From Bolinopsis microptera (Eukaryota; Ctenophora; Tentaculata; Lobata; Bolinopsidae): a DNA stretch of 64,000 nucleotides. This document shows, piece by piece, positions 25,680 through 34,799 of this stretch; the first letter of the stretch is position 1; each line of letters begins with the position of its first letter. The position numbers and the translations under genes were made by a program. Under the pieces are notes generated by a model. The model did no database searches, had not been told where the DNA came from, and saw nothing but the letters and a program-made list of their open reading frames with translations. The DNA is taken from assembly GCF_026151205.1 (NCBI RefSeq), contig NC_087081.1:6939246-7003245 (forward strand). Direction: 5' to 3'.

Positions 25680-26110
25680 GTGCTACACGTGCAGTTGTGA
25701 TGCTACACGTGCAGTTGTGATGCTACACGTGCAGTTGTGATGCTACACGTGCAGTTGTGATGCTACACGTGCAGTTGTGATGCTACACATGCAGTAGTGA
25801 TGCTCCACGTGCAGTTGTGATGCTACACGTGCAGTTGTGATGCTACACGTGCAGTTGTGATGCTACACGTACAGTTGTGATGCTACACGTGCAGTTGTGA
25901 TGCTACACGTGCAGTTGTGATGCTACACGTGCAGTTGTGATGCTACACGTGCAGTTGTGATGCTACACGTGCAGTTGTGATGCTACACGTGCAGTTGTGA
26001 TGCTACACGTGCAGTTGTGATGCTACACGTGCAGTTGTGATGCTACACGTGCAGTTGTGATGCTACACATGCAGTTGTGATGCTACAAGTGCAGTTGTGA
26101 TACTACACGT
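25680..26110 (+). repeat. Minisatellite, 20-bp unit, about 21 copies
   Basis: The unit TGCTACACGTGCAGTTGTGA is almost invariant; rare variants are ACACAT, ACAAGT and CACGTAC. About 18 copies contain CACGTG. Confidence 0.97.
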
Positions 26111-26522
26111 GATACTACATGTGCTGGGGATTAGTGGATGTCATTTTCAGAAGTTCTGGTATTGGATGATCAAATATACTCTTGTTGGAAGAGGATTGAA
26201 ACTGGTTCATTCTGAATTATAAGAAGTCGTGATTCCATGAAAGAAGGCTTCCAGTTGTATAATTTTGCAACATTTTATACACGAAAGGCACCAAATTGCT
26301 ATGTAACTTTATTTGACAACCACTTTTAATATCAAATTGTATGGCAAATGTAAGTGGTATTGAACAGCAATTCTTTTAACAATTTGATTTTACATTGATA
26401 GCTTTTAATTGTTTAACATTTAACAAGGATCGGTTGCTGAATCGGAAAAAGAATTTGAAGCATATGTTGTGTTGATGACATCAATTTTTTTTAACTGAGG
26501 CAATTCGATAATCGATGATTAC
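26111..26522. other. Non-coding stretch, nothing recognised
   Basis: AT-rich intergenic DNA with no exon-like or repeated structure seen. Confidence 0.45.
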
Positions 26523-26526
26523 TTAA

Positions 26527-26776
26527 GGGGGCATACACTTAAACTGTTTTTGATGCCACCCCCAATTTGACTTCATATTATAAAAGTATGGAAAGAAACA
26601 ATACGTTTAGGCACATATAACTATATAAGGTACGTAAACAGTTTTTAAAAATAATTCCCTCATTCGGAAAAATTCACTTTTTATTTATCGTTATTAAGCT
26701 TTTGTTAACATTTGGTCACGTTTGTCGTTGTAATACCGATTTCCAAACATCAAAAAAATGTTTGGTGTATGTCCCA
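26527..26776. mobile_element. Short TTAA-flanked MITE related to the 10.7-kb foldback
   Basis: TTAA lies on both sides (26523-26526 and 26777-26780). The left end GGGGGCATACACTTAAACTG and the right end GGTGTATGTCCC are imperfect inverted repeats. Its interior is collinear with the outer ~210 bp of the 10671-11308 arm: AAAAATAATTCCCTCAT and TTGTAATACCGAT recur in the same order. This indicates one family with two structural forms. Confidence 0.7.
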
Positions 26777-26780
26777 TTAA

Positions 26781-27537
26781 ATTGGAAATAACTCACTAGC
26801 TGAAGTAGCTTTGATACGTCTGATTAAAACTTGTAAGACTGGCCTTAAAGCTCGCAATTTTTGAGATTCAAGCAAATCGAGGATTTTCAAAGGGTGCAGG
26901 AGGTTCAGCTCGACAAAATACCGGTGGAAAATATTTCGTAGGCCCTAAAATGACTCCCCCATAGATTCAGTCTTAACCTTGAATTAGACAGAACTCACTA
27001 GCTGAAGTAGCTTTGATACGTTTGATTAAAACTTGTAAGACTGGCCTTAAAGCTCGCAATTTTTGAGATTCAAGCAAATCGAGGATTTTCAAAGGGTGCA
27101 GGAAGTTCAGGTCGACAAAATACCGGTGGAAAATATTTCGTAGGCCGTAGAATGACTCTTAACTCACTATAGCTGAAATAGCTCTGATACGTCGGAGTAT
27201 AACCTGTAAGACTGTGGACTGGCCTCCAGCTCGTTATTTTTTAAATTCAAGCAAATCGAGGATGTTCAAAGGGTGTAAGATGTTCAGGTCGACAAAATAC
27301 TGGTGGAAATTATTTCGTAGGCCGTAGAATGACTCATTTAGATCCAGTCTTAACCTTAAATTGGACATAACTCACTAGCTGAAAAAGCTATGATACATCA
27401 GATTAGAATCTGTAAGACTGGCGCCTCCGGCTCGCCATTTTTTAGATTCGAGCAAATCGAGGATGTTCAAATTGAAAGGGTGTAGGATGTTCAGCTCGAC
27501 AAAATACCGGTAGAAATTATTTCATTAGCCCTAAAAT
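26781..27537 (+). repeat. Tandem repeat, ~170-205-bp unit, 4 copies
   Basis: Four copies start near 26787, 26992, 27160 and 27366. Each contains AACTCACTAGCTGAA, GTAAGACTGG, AGATTCAAGCAAATCGAGGA, GACAAAATACCGGTGGAAA and ATTTCGTAGGCC. Copies 1 and 2 are the most alike. No ORF spans the unit. Confidence 0.88.
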
Positions 27538-27539
27538 AC

Positions 27540-28370
27540 GGCTAAGGCATTGATAGCACACGATGTTACTTAAAGTTAAAGTTAATTAACGGACATATAG
27601 GTTCACCGTGATCATCTTGAACCTGTTTATGTAATTTAATTGTGACATCTCTATTTCTTATTCCTGTCATATTTGATATTGAATTAGAATGTTTTGAACT
27701 AAAAATAAACGTGCTGAACGACTTCCAAGTTCCGATGAGTCTTATAAATGCCTGGAAAAACAGTAAAGGGGTATACTACTACTAGTAAAGGGGGTGTAAC
27801 TGTAAGGGCGACGGTTGTGCTTGCCAGCTCTGTGATGCGTTCTCAAGTCTTGGCAGAATTACCGAATTACAAAGTCAATACCGCCTGCAGTTAGTCAATA
27901 GTTATGTAGCAAGTCACGTGATGTTTTTTGCCGCCCAACACTTTTAGATGTTTGAAATCACAATCTTACAAAAAAACTTACTTTAAGTTTGGGTATAAAA
28001 TTGAATAATGTTTCATAAACGTACAATCTCGGGAAATGATCACAGTATTTAAGTCGCAGTTAATCACTATCAGTATCAATTAGTATAATTGACTAAGAAT
28101 TATAATTATACTAAGAGTTATAATTATACTAAGACTCTTAGTATAATTATAACTCTTTATCTCTAAATTATAACTTTTAGTAAGAGTTATAATTTAGAGA
28201 TAAACAATAAAACTAGACAACTTGTTTACAAAATGACGGACTAATAATGATAAGTCGGGTAATAATAATTGTTTCAATCCGATTTTTTTCGAAAACCTTG
28301 TGCAACTTTTTAGAAATGATATTTCAAAAACGATTAAAAGTTATAGTTCCACCTAATTAGTTTTAAGTAA
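27540..28370. other. Intergenic region downstream of the GPCR
   Basis: No gene seen. At 28080-28206 there is a complex AT-rich set of direct and inverted repeats built on TTATAATTATACTAAGAGT and TCTCTAAATTATAACT, able to form cruciforms. Confidence 0.5.
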
Positions 28371-29646
28371 TTACTCCTCGATCAAGACAGCTTCCCCGTC
28401 ACTATTTGCTCGGTAAGCACAACTGAACCAGGCAGCAACTCTTCTTAAATACCCCAAATACCTCTCCCTCAATTCCTGTTTCCGGGATATGATGATGGCT
28501 GGGTAGACTGCAGCGTAGATTAGTGGCAACGTGAACTCAGCGAATCCGATCTGTAAAGGATTACATTGTTATCATCACAATCAATAATTTCAATAAATAA
28601 TAAAAAACTTAACACCGTTAAAATATGATTTGCAACGGAAAAAAAGTCAAATTTGAGTAGCAAACGGGGATTATTGCTTCACTTAGTTTTACCTCTACGC
28701 CCAAATTCAGAAAATATTTCTCGCCGTGTTTCTCGTAAACGGTACTCCGATGATACATGAGCCAGGACAGGCAGAAGAAAAAAAAGGTGGCATTACAGAC
28801 AAAGAATAGAGTTGACACCAGGAAGACGGTTCTTGAGACATGTCGAGCAGTGTTGGGGACATGTGGAGCTGTTTCCTCGTCATTTTTGAGAGATCGTCTC
28901 AAATACTTTATCTGTATCATCATACAGATAAAAACGGTGAGAGGTATTACGAGGAAGTAGAGGAATGCGAGAAAACCCCCAACAATTTGGGCTCTCAGAG
29001 GTTGTTCCGTGCACTTTGAGTAACCGGTGGTGTCTCTGTGACAGAGTACTGCAGCTACAAGAATAATACCTGGGATATCAAAAAATAGAATTGTAAGTAA
29101 AACTAAATATTTTCCCGGTCCATCGGATGCCAGCTCCTTATCTACACTCAGAAGGATAATAGCAGTTAGAGCATCAGAGATGTGAAGCAGTGTGACGATC
29201 AAACAGAGAACTCGAACAACTTTTTTCAAGGCCTCCGTGTTTATCCTACGAAAGGGGTTCACCACTTTTAGAGTTAAAGTGATGGTCATAACAAGGTTAC
29301 AGAGCTTTGAACAGTTGATTCCGGGAAGTGCTGTCATCATGTAGTAAAACAATGTTTTATACAGGATATCTATCTCAAAATAGCCTGCGTAAGTTAAAAG
29401 ACTGGTCACAGATAAAACTATTTCACCTTGTGCTTTGAGAATGTCAAACAGTGCTATCCCCATGAAGAGCCTTGACACAAACTTAGCTCTGTCCCGATAA
29501 TAGTCCATGAAGATTACGGTGTTTTGAATCAGCACTATGATGGACAGAGGTATTTGTATGGGCGCGAGATCTCGGAACATTCCTTTGAACATGAACAGTA
29601 CATCTTCATCACCGATGGCGATGCTGTGTAGACCCGATTGATTCAT
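28371..29646 (-). CDS. Rhodopsin-like (class A) orphan GPCR, two exons
   Basis: Exon 1 is 29646-28693 (318 codons, ending LNLGVE before a GTAAAAC donor) and exon 2 is 28550-28371 (59 codons plus stop, preceded by TTTACAG). The predicted 377-residue receptor starts MNQSG, with a possible N-glycosylation site at Asn2. Hydrophobic segments fall near 30-50, 57-84, 98-128, 142-168, 180-203, 220-246, 272-298 and, in exon 2, FAEFTLPLIYAAVYPAIII. The 180-203 stretch is probably a hydrophobic extracellular loop, leaving seven helices. An Asp lies in the second helix (ALFDIL), and the third ends in KVVNPFRRIN instead of DRY. The last helix has YPAIII in place of NPxxY. The tail ends in IEE. The ligand is unknown; class membership rests on layout. 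Confidence 0.72.
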
Positions 29647-30081
29647 TTATATTTTCAAACTGAGGAGATAGTTTTGTAAGTAATGATTAGTTCTTAGAAT
29701 AGACAAGTTACACTGTGAATTATTAAGATAACTGATCAGCCATTTCTCAGTCGTCCGTAATATATACAGCTATTAGATAGGTAATAGAATTAAGAGCTAT
29801 AAGCTAAAAAACATGCATTTGGTCAGTACCAGTTTTCGAACATTTACATTGCCATTCGATTGAGAAGCTGCAGGTAGTTTTTGACAAAAGCAAACAAAAA
29901 AATTCTAAAAATTCCGTGCACAATTTTTATGTTACCACGTAATACGTATTTGCAAAGTATAGACAAAAACTGCAGTTGAGTAGGCCAGGAAAAGTAAAGG
30001 CAATATACGAGGAACCAAAATCGGTAGTATCATGTATCATTTATTCAGGTCCAGGTATCAGTAATCTTTATTATATTATTG
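29647..30081. other. Upstream region of the GPCR, no gene recognised
   Basis: This would hold the GPCR promoter, reading leftward. I see no clear TATA box or untranslated exon. Confidence 0.4.
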
Positions 30082-30179
30082 TTGTATCACGTGGTGACCC
30101 CCACGGTCGCTTCACTATAGTGAAGGGGGAGCCGCGCACTTCCAACTTCGTGCGCGGCGGGTCATACAACGTATGACAA
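30082..30179. mobile_element. 98-bp MITE, TTGTATCACG family, copy A
   Basis: The element begins TTGTATCACGTGGTGACCCC and ends TCATACAACGTATGACAA, imperfect inverted repeats. ATATTATTG (9 bp) is duplicated at 30073-30081 and 30180-30188. Internal features are the palindrome TTCACTATAGTGAA and a GCCGCGCAC/GTGCGCGGC hairpin with a short insertion in its loop. Confidence 0.8.
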
Positions 30180-30188
30180 ATATTATTG

Positions 30189-30225
30189 TATATTATATAT
30201 ATATATATATATATATTATTATATT
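30189..30225. repeat. AT microsatellite
   Basis: A run of TA dinucleotides and TATTAT motifs lies between the copy A MITE and the LINE. Confidence 0.85.
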
Positions 30226-30238
30226 ACTTAACAGTGAT

Positions 30239-33200
30239 TTTAGGATGGTGTGTGACTGTAACGGGTCCGCATGACTGTAAAAGTCAGTACGTTTAACGCC
30301 TCGAGGAAGATCGCAGGATTCCTAGTCTACGCTACTCTTTTCATCATGGCTACGACACTCAATTTTGGGACATGGAATGTTTGCGGTCTATCGACCACAT
30401 ACAGGCAACACTTCGTTGCAGAGGACATTGACAGATATAACTTAGACATTTTAGCACTTCAGGAGACCAAGACACGTGAATACTTGGAAACAACACTCCC
30501 TGGACATCATCGATTGTTTTTGTTTGATCAGAGACACGATAGACACGGTGGACTTGGGTTTATTGTTAACAAGCGTTTTTTGGAATGTATAGTATCCCAT
30601 CATCAGATCAGTGACAGAGTTGTTTATATGGACTTTAAATTAAGTGCTAAAAGGGTGGATCAACCACCTTGTCATATCAGAATTGTTAATTGTTACAGCC
30701 CTACGAATCCCAAGTCAGTTCAGAATCCCCGTTTAGCAACCCAATTTTACGATGAGCTACTCGAGGCTATCAGTGTACCTGCTAGATTTGAAGTATGGAT
30801 GTTAGGCGACTTTAATGCCAAACTTGGCAAAAGAAGCCCTGTTGATGTAGAAAATGGTTTACATGTGAATATTGGTAGACATGGTGTTGGGAGGAGGAAT
30901 GAAAACGGTGAAAGGTTGCTACACTTTCTCACTGCTAATGGCCTGTTTGCTGCCAACACTTCATTCTCCCATAGCAGCAGACACATTACCACACGGACTG
31001 GTTGGATTCGGGATCGAGCAACCAGGAAAAGTAAACCTTATTTCCAACAGATTGACTTCATACTCTGCAAGTCCAGAAGCAAGGCACTGCTAACTGATGC
31101 CAGGTCATATGCAGGTACAAAGCACCGCAGTGACCACAAACTTGTTGTTGCCAAGGCAGATTTTTCGCAGCGCTTCATTTTGTACAGGGAGAGCAGAGCA
31201 TTTCAGAAGACTTATAACACAACAACCTTGATTGGAAGCAAACAGGCTCAACAACAATATCAGCAAGAACTTCGTCAGAAACTTGAGCAAACTGTATCAG
31301 ATCCTGACTTTACTTCCAACAACACGGAACAGCAATTTGATATGCTTTTTCGTGAAGTTAAAGAAGCTGCTGTTTCCACTGTGGGTTTTCGCGAGCCACA
31401 GCGAAAGAGGAATCATTCCTCTGACAGTCAAGTTGTTAGCATGTCTGAAGAAAGGAAACAACTTTTACAACAACTGAACAACAACGAATACAGAGACAGG
31501 ACAGCTCTCAGAGCTAAAATCAACAGGCTCTCAAACGACATTACTAAACGGTTGAAAACATTGAGAGTTGAGTTAGCAAACAGCCTAGCTAACTCTATAG
31601 CCACCATAGACGAAGGACGGAGAATGTTTGAAGCCGCTCGTCAACTATCAGGCAAACAGAAAACGGGTGCAGGCTCTGTGTCTGTTTTCAACACTGACAA
31701 CCAAATGGTAGATAATGAACGAGACAAGGCTGAAATCATTCGCCAGTACTTCGAAGAACACTACACTGGACCTGACAGTGAACCACCACTAGAACCGTTC
31801 ACAGGTAACCCTAGGCCCCTTCAAAACCCCATTACAGCGTTTGAAGTTGAGCTTGCGGCCAAGAAACTCAAGAACGGTAAAGCTGTTGGACCAGATGGGA
31901 TCCCAAACGAATTTCTCAAACACTCTCCTGAAATCTTTTTTTCCACATTTGCACAACTTACTAATCGATCCTTTGAGCTCCATGAACATGTACCTTCTTT
32001 CACAGAGGGATACCTTACTCCGCTCCAAAAACCTGGAAAGCCACTAGGCCCCCCTAAGAGTTTGCGCCCACTTTGCCTACTAAACGGTACTAGAAAGATA
32101 TTGTCCATGATAGTCTTAAAGCGCATCCAAAGGCAAGTATCTCAATACACTGGTCCTTGGCAGAATGCCTATAAACCTGGCCATAGTTGTGCAAATATCG
32201 TTTGGACCCAGCGAATACTAGTGTCAGTTGTCAAAGAAAAACGCTGGTCTCTTCATAAGATGGGCATTGACATGTCCTCTGCTTTTGATACCATAAAGAG
32301 GTCGGTATTACTTGACATTTTAGCTGATGCTGGTTGTAGTGAGGACGACATTCGACTGGTAAGGTATTTGCTCGCAAATACTAAACTGAAGATCAAAGTG
32401 AACTCAACAATATCGGGAGAGTTTATTGTCACGATTGGAGCTTTTCAAGGCGACAGTTTGTCTGGAAACTTGTTCACTCTATATCTGGCAGCAGCACTTT
32501 ACCGACTGCGTGCTGTTATGTCCTATCTAAGACCTAACCCTCCCATAGCTGAGAATCTGTTACCCCTCGAGTGGGAGTATGCAGATGACGCTGATTTTAC
32601 TGATGAGGATAAAAGTAACTTGGAGTCTTTGTTGCCAATATGTAAAGAGATATTGGAAGAGTGGAATCTTTTTGTCAATGAGTCAAAAACCGAGTTCACC
32701 CACTTCTATCTGGCCGGCAAGAACGAGGTTGATGACAAAGGAGAGACACTCAGAGGTAGAGAACCTTGGAGGTCATCTATCTCTTTAGGCTCTAAGTTGT
32801 GCAGCATCGAAGATGTCAAGAGACGATGTATACTCGCTAACATTGCTTTTCAGAACTACAAAAAAGTCTGGGAACAAGGTAGACGTATACCCTTGAAGAT
32901 TCGACTCAAGATATATGAAGCACAAGTTGTTTCAATACTGATGTATAATTGCAGCAGTTGGGCAACATCTAAACAACTCCTTCAAAAACTTGATGTCTGC
33001 CACAGGAATCATCTCCGTACGATCATCGGCATGACCTACCCTATTGTCATACGAAATGTGACTCTATACAAACGCTGCGAAGTTGTTCCACTAAGTGAGC
33101 GTGTTGCTCGTGCACGGTGGAGAATGCTCGGTCACATCCTCCGCAGTGATAATAACTCACCTGCCCAGCTTGCCTTACATTTTGCTGTAGAGAGTCAGAG

Positions 33201-33459
33201 TTTGATGAGAGGTAGAGTCGGACGACACCAGTCAAACTTGTTAAAAACTATTTTGAACGATTTAAGTGACAGAAACTTTAGACTTGTAAATACAGACGAT
33301 TTATACCATTTAAGACATTTTGCAACAGATAGAAAAGCATGGAGAGAGTTAAGCATGATTTAGTTTATTCTGTGTTATTTTTCTCTTGGTGACTTATCAG
33401 GTCATCAAGATGTTCTTTATGTTCTATTTTTGATTTGAATAAAGTTATATAATATAATA
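30239..33459 (+). mobile_element. Full-length RTE-like non-LTR retrotransposon (LINE)
   Basis: A 13-bp target duplication ACTTAACAGTGAT occurs at 30226-30238 and 33460-33472. The 3.22-kb element holds one long ORF, a short 5' leader and a roughly 100-bp 3' UTR ending in an ATAATATAATAA-like tail. Size and single-ORF layout fit the RTE group. The intact ORF and exact TSD suggest a recent insertion. The target was the 5' end of a hAT-like element, whose CAGTGAT is now present on both sides. Confidence 0.88.
30271..33363 (+). CDS. LINE endonuclease/reverse transcriptase, 1030 residues
   Basis: This is the retrotransposition protein of the RTE-like LINE. An apurinic-type endonuclease occupies about residues 28-297, with catalytic signatures WNVCGLS (Asn36), LQETKT (Glu65), GDFNAKLG (Asp180, Asn182) and RSDHK (Asp288, His289). 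The reverse transcriptase spans about 520-800: KNGKAVGPDGIPNEF, DMSSAFDT (Asp668), GAFQGDSLSGN and EYADDADF (YADD 770-773). A C-terminal region has YNCSSWA and RMLGHILRSD, shared with the fragment at 37252-37683. It nicks target DNA and copies its RNA there. Met26 (MATTLNFGTWNV) is an alternative start close to the endonuclease. No gag-like ORF1 is seen. No stop or frameshift interrupts it, so activity is possible but untested. Confidence 0.93.
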   Translation: MTVKVSTFNASRKIAGFLVYATLFIMATTLNFGTWNVCGLSTTYRQHFVAEDIDRYNLDILALQETKTREYLETTLPGHHRLFLFDQRHDRHGGLGFIVNKRFLECIVSHHQISDRVVYMDFKLSAKRVDQPPCHIRIVNCYSPTNPKSVQNPRLATQFYDELLEAISVPARFEVWMLGDFNAKLGKRSPVDVENGLHVNIGRHGVGRRNENGERLLHFLTANGLFAANTSFSHSSRHITTRTGWIRDRATRKSKPYFQQIDFILCKSRSKALLTDARSYAGTKHRSDHKLVVAKADFSQRFILYRESRAFQKTYNTTTLIGSKQAQQQYQQELRQKLEQTVSDPDFTSNNTEQQFDMLFREVKEAAVSTVGFREPQRKRNHSSDSQVVSMSEERKQLLQQLNNNEYRDRTALRAKINRLSNDITKRLKTLRVELANSLANSIATIDEGRRMFEAARQLSGKQKTGAGSVSVFNTDNQMVDNERDKAEIIRQYFEEHYTGPDSEPPLEPFTGNPRPLQNPITAFEVELAAKKLKNGKAVGPDGIPNEFLKHSPEIFFSTFAQLTNRSFELHEHVPSFTEGYLTPLQKPGKPLGPPKSLRPLCLLNGTRKILSMIVLKRIQRQVSQYTGPWQNAYKPGHSCANIVWTQRILVSVVKEKRWSLHKMGIDMSSAFDTIKRSVLLDILADAGCSEDDIRLVRYLLANTKLKIKVNSTISGEFIVTIGAFQGDSLSGNLFTLYLAAALYRLRAVMSYLRPNPPIAENLLPLEWEYADDADFTDEDKSNLESLLPICKEILEEWNLFVNESKTEFTHFYLAGKNEVDDKGETLRGREPWRSSISLGSKLCSIEDVKRRCILANIAFQNYKKVWEQGRRIPLKIRLKIYEAQVVSILMYNCSSWATSKQLLQKLDVCHRNHLRTIIGMTYPIVIRNVTLYKRCEVVPLSERVARARWRMLGHILRSDNNSPAQLALHFAVESQSLMRGRVGRHQSNLLKTILNDLSDRNFRLVNTDDLYHLRHFATDRKAWRELSMI

Positions 33460-33465
33460 ACTTAA

Positions 33466-33995
33466 CAGTGATGCACGCCGGTTCATTTTTCGCCAACCGG
33501 CGGCGGGCGGCGGCGTGCCCAAAACGGCGTGCCCAAAATGGCCCGGCGTGGCGGCGTTCGGCGGCGTGGAACATAATTTTGTCAAAATTTAGGTTTGAAT
33601 TTTCAGGCCCACAAAACTTGTGGCGTACGTGCGCGCATGAAATAATGATGTAATAAGTGTGGTATTTACAGCATTAACGTTGGCTGAATGTGATGATGAA
33701 CGTAACGAAGTGGCCTCATAGCAGCGAGTAGCCACATAAAATTATATTTTTCTAAATTGTATCGTCCAAAAAATTTGCTTTGAAATTTTTTTTAAATTTT
33801 CACTGTTCACGCCACGCCGACTTGAAAAGTATCGGCGTGGCGGCGTGTGAAAATGTGCCGGCGCGGCTTGTATCACGTGGTGACCCCCACGGTCGCTTCA
33901 CCGGGATACAAGCCGGGAGCCGCGCACTTCGTGCGCGGCGGGTCATACAACGTATGACAAGGCGCGGCGGCGTCCGGCGGCGGCGTGCATCACTG
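33466..33995. mobile_element. hAT-like non-autonomous element, 530 bp, GC-rich
   Basis: The ends are inverted repeats CAGTGATGCACGCCG and CGGCGTGCATCACTG. Starting with CAG is typical of hAT elements. Before the LINE inserted, the left flank was TTACTTAA (30224-30231); the right flank is TTATATAA (33996-34003), a 6/8 match consistent with an old 8-bp duplication. The interior is rich in GGCGGCGTG motifs and carries the MITE at 33868-33960. It has no transposase ORF. Confidence 0.65.
33868..33960. mobile_element. 93-bp MITE, TTGTATCACG family, copy B
   Basis: A perfect 8-bp duplication GGCGCGGC flanks it (33860-33867 and 33961-33968). The ends TTGTATCACGTGGTGACCCC and GGTCATACAACGTATGACAA are imperfect inverted repeats, and the centre has a CCGCGCAC-TTC-GTGCGCGG hairpin. 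It is inserted within the hAT-like element at 33466-33995. Confidence 0.85.
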
Positions 33996-34003
33996 TTATA
34001 TAA

Positions 34004-34211
34004 AAAGGATTTAGAAGCTTCTCAACTAATAGTTTGTGAGGAAGAGAATTGGTACATATTAAGGCAAAAAAGAGGAGGATTGGAGGGAGAGGGGAAAGGT
34101 ATACATACATTTTGATAGAGCTGCTGGATATGAATAAGCAGAAAGAATTTGGATAAAATCCTACTTTGATCGCTTCATGATATGAATACGATAGCATCGC
34201 ATCCACGGTAG
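34004..34211. other. Spacer between transposons, nothing recognised
   Basis: No exon or element ends are visible here. Confidence 0.4.
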
Positions 34212-34219
34212 GATCATAC

Positions 34220-34305
34220 TTACTGGGCCGCGCTCAGCCTGTCATTCCGCCAAATCTTTATTCGAATGAACATGATGAACATGATAGCCTGAGGTCCCCA
34301 GGTAA
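34220..34305. mobile_element. 86-bp MITE, TTACTGGGCC family, copy 1
   Basis: The duplication GATCATAC flanks the element exactly (34212-34219 and 34306-34313). It begins TTACTGGGCCGCGCTCAGCC and ends GAGGTCCCCAGGTAA, so the termini TTAC-TGGG and CCCAGGTAA are short imperfect inverted repeats. Confidence 0.82.
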
Positions 34306-34427
34306 GATCATACATAAGACTGTACTATCACATACACTATTGACGATTCATAAATGATAAACAGTTGACATAAGAAACATTTTAAACTTAATCCACTTTA
34401 GCCCCTCAGCTAGCTGGGCTACGTCAA

Positions 34428-34795
34428 ATCACAGATGTGAGTGCATGTTCCCGGTTCCGTCAGCGAATCACGCTACAAGGACTAGGGTTGGGTTGGTTAG
34501 GGTTGGTTAGGGTTTCGAATTGCATCGTTCAGGGTCAGCTAGAGTGTAGAGAACGGCCGGTTAAAAAATTACGTGACATGCAGTCTAGTCGAGTGTAAAT
34601 AGTAAGGTAGTTAATCATCATCCAGACTAGATATGGCGGAATGACAAGTTAAGCTGAGCCTGAGAGCCACAGATAACTGATTACTGGGCCGCGCTCAGCC
34701 TGTCATTCCGCCTAATCTTTATGTTTATGAACATGATAGCAGCTGAGGTCCCCAGGTAAATAACTGACGGAACCGGAAACACTCACATTTGTGAT
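34428..34795. repeat. Inverted repeat pair, ~31-36 bp arms
   Basis: ATCACAGATGTGAGTG followed by CCGGTTCCGTCAG (34428-34463) faces CTGACGGAACCGGAAACACT and CACATTTGTGAT (34765-34795). The arms probably bound an older element, into which MITE copy 2 (34681-34759) later inserted. The interior has a GGTTGGTTAGGGTT run (34484-34514) and an inverted fragment of the TTACTGGGCC family near 34635-34660. Confidence 0.6.
34681..34759. mobile_element. 79-bp MITE, TTACTGGGCC family, copy 2
   Basis: A perfect 8-bp duplication ATAACTGA flanks it (34673-34680 and 34760-34767). Both ends match copy 1; the interiors differ by a small deletion around TGAACATGATAGC. Confidence 0.83.
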
Positions 34796-34799
34796 CGCA

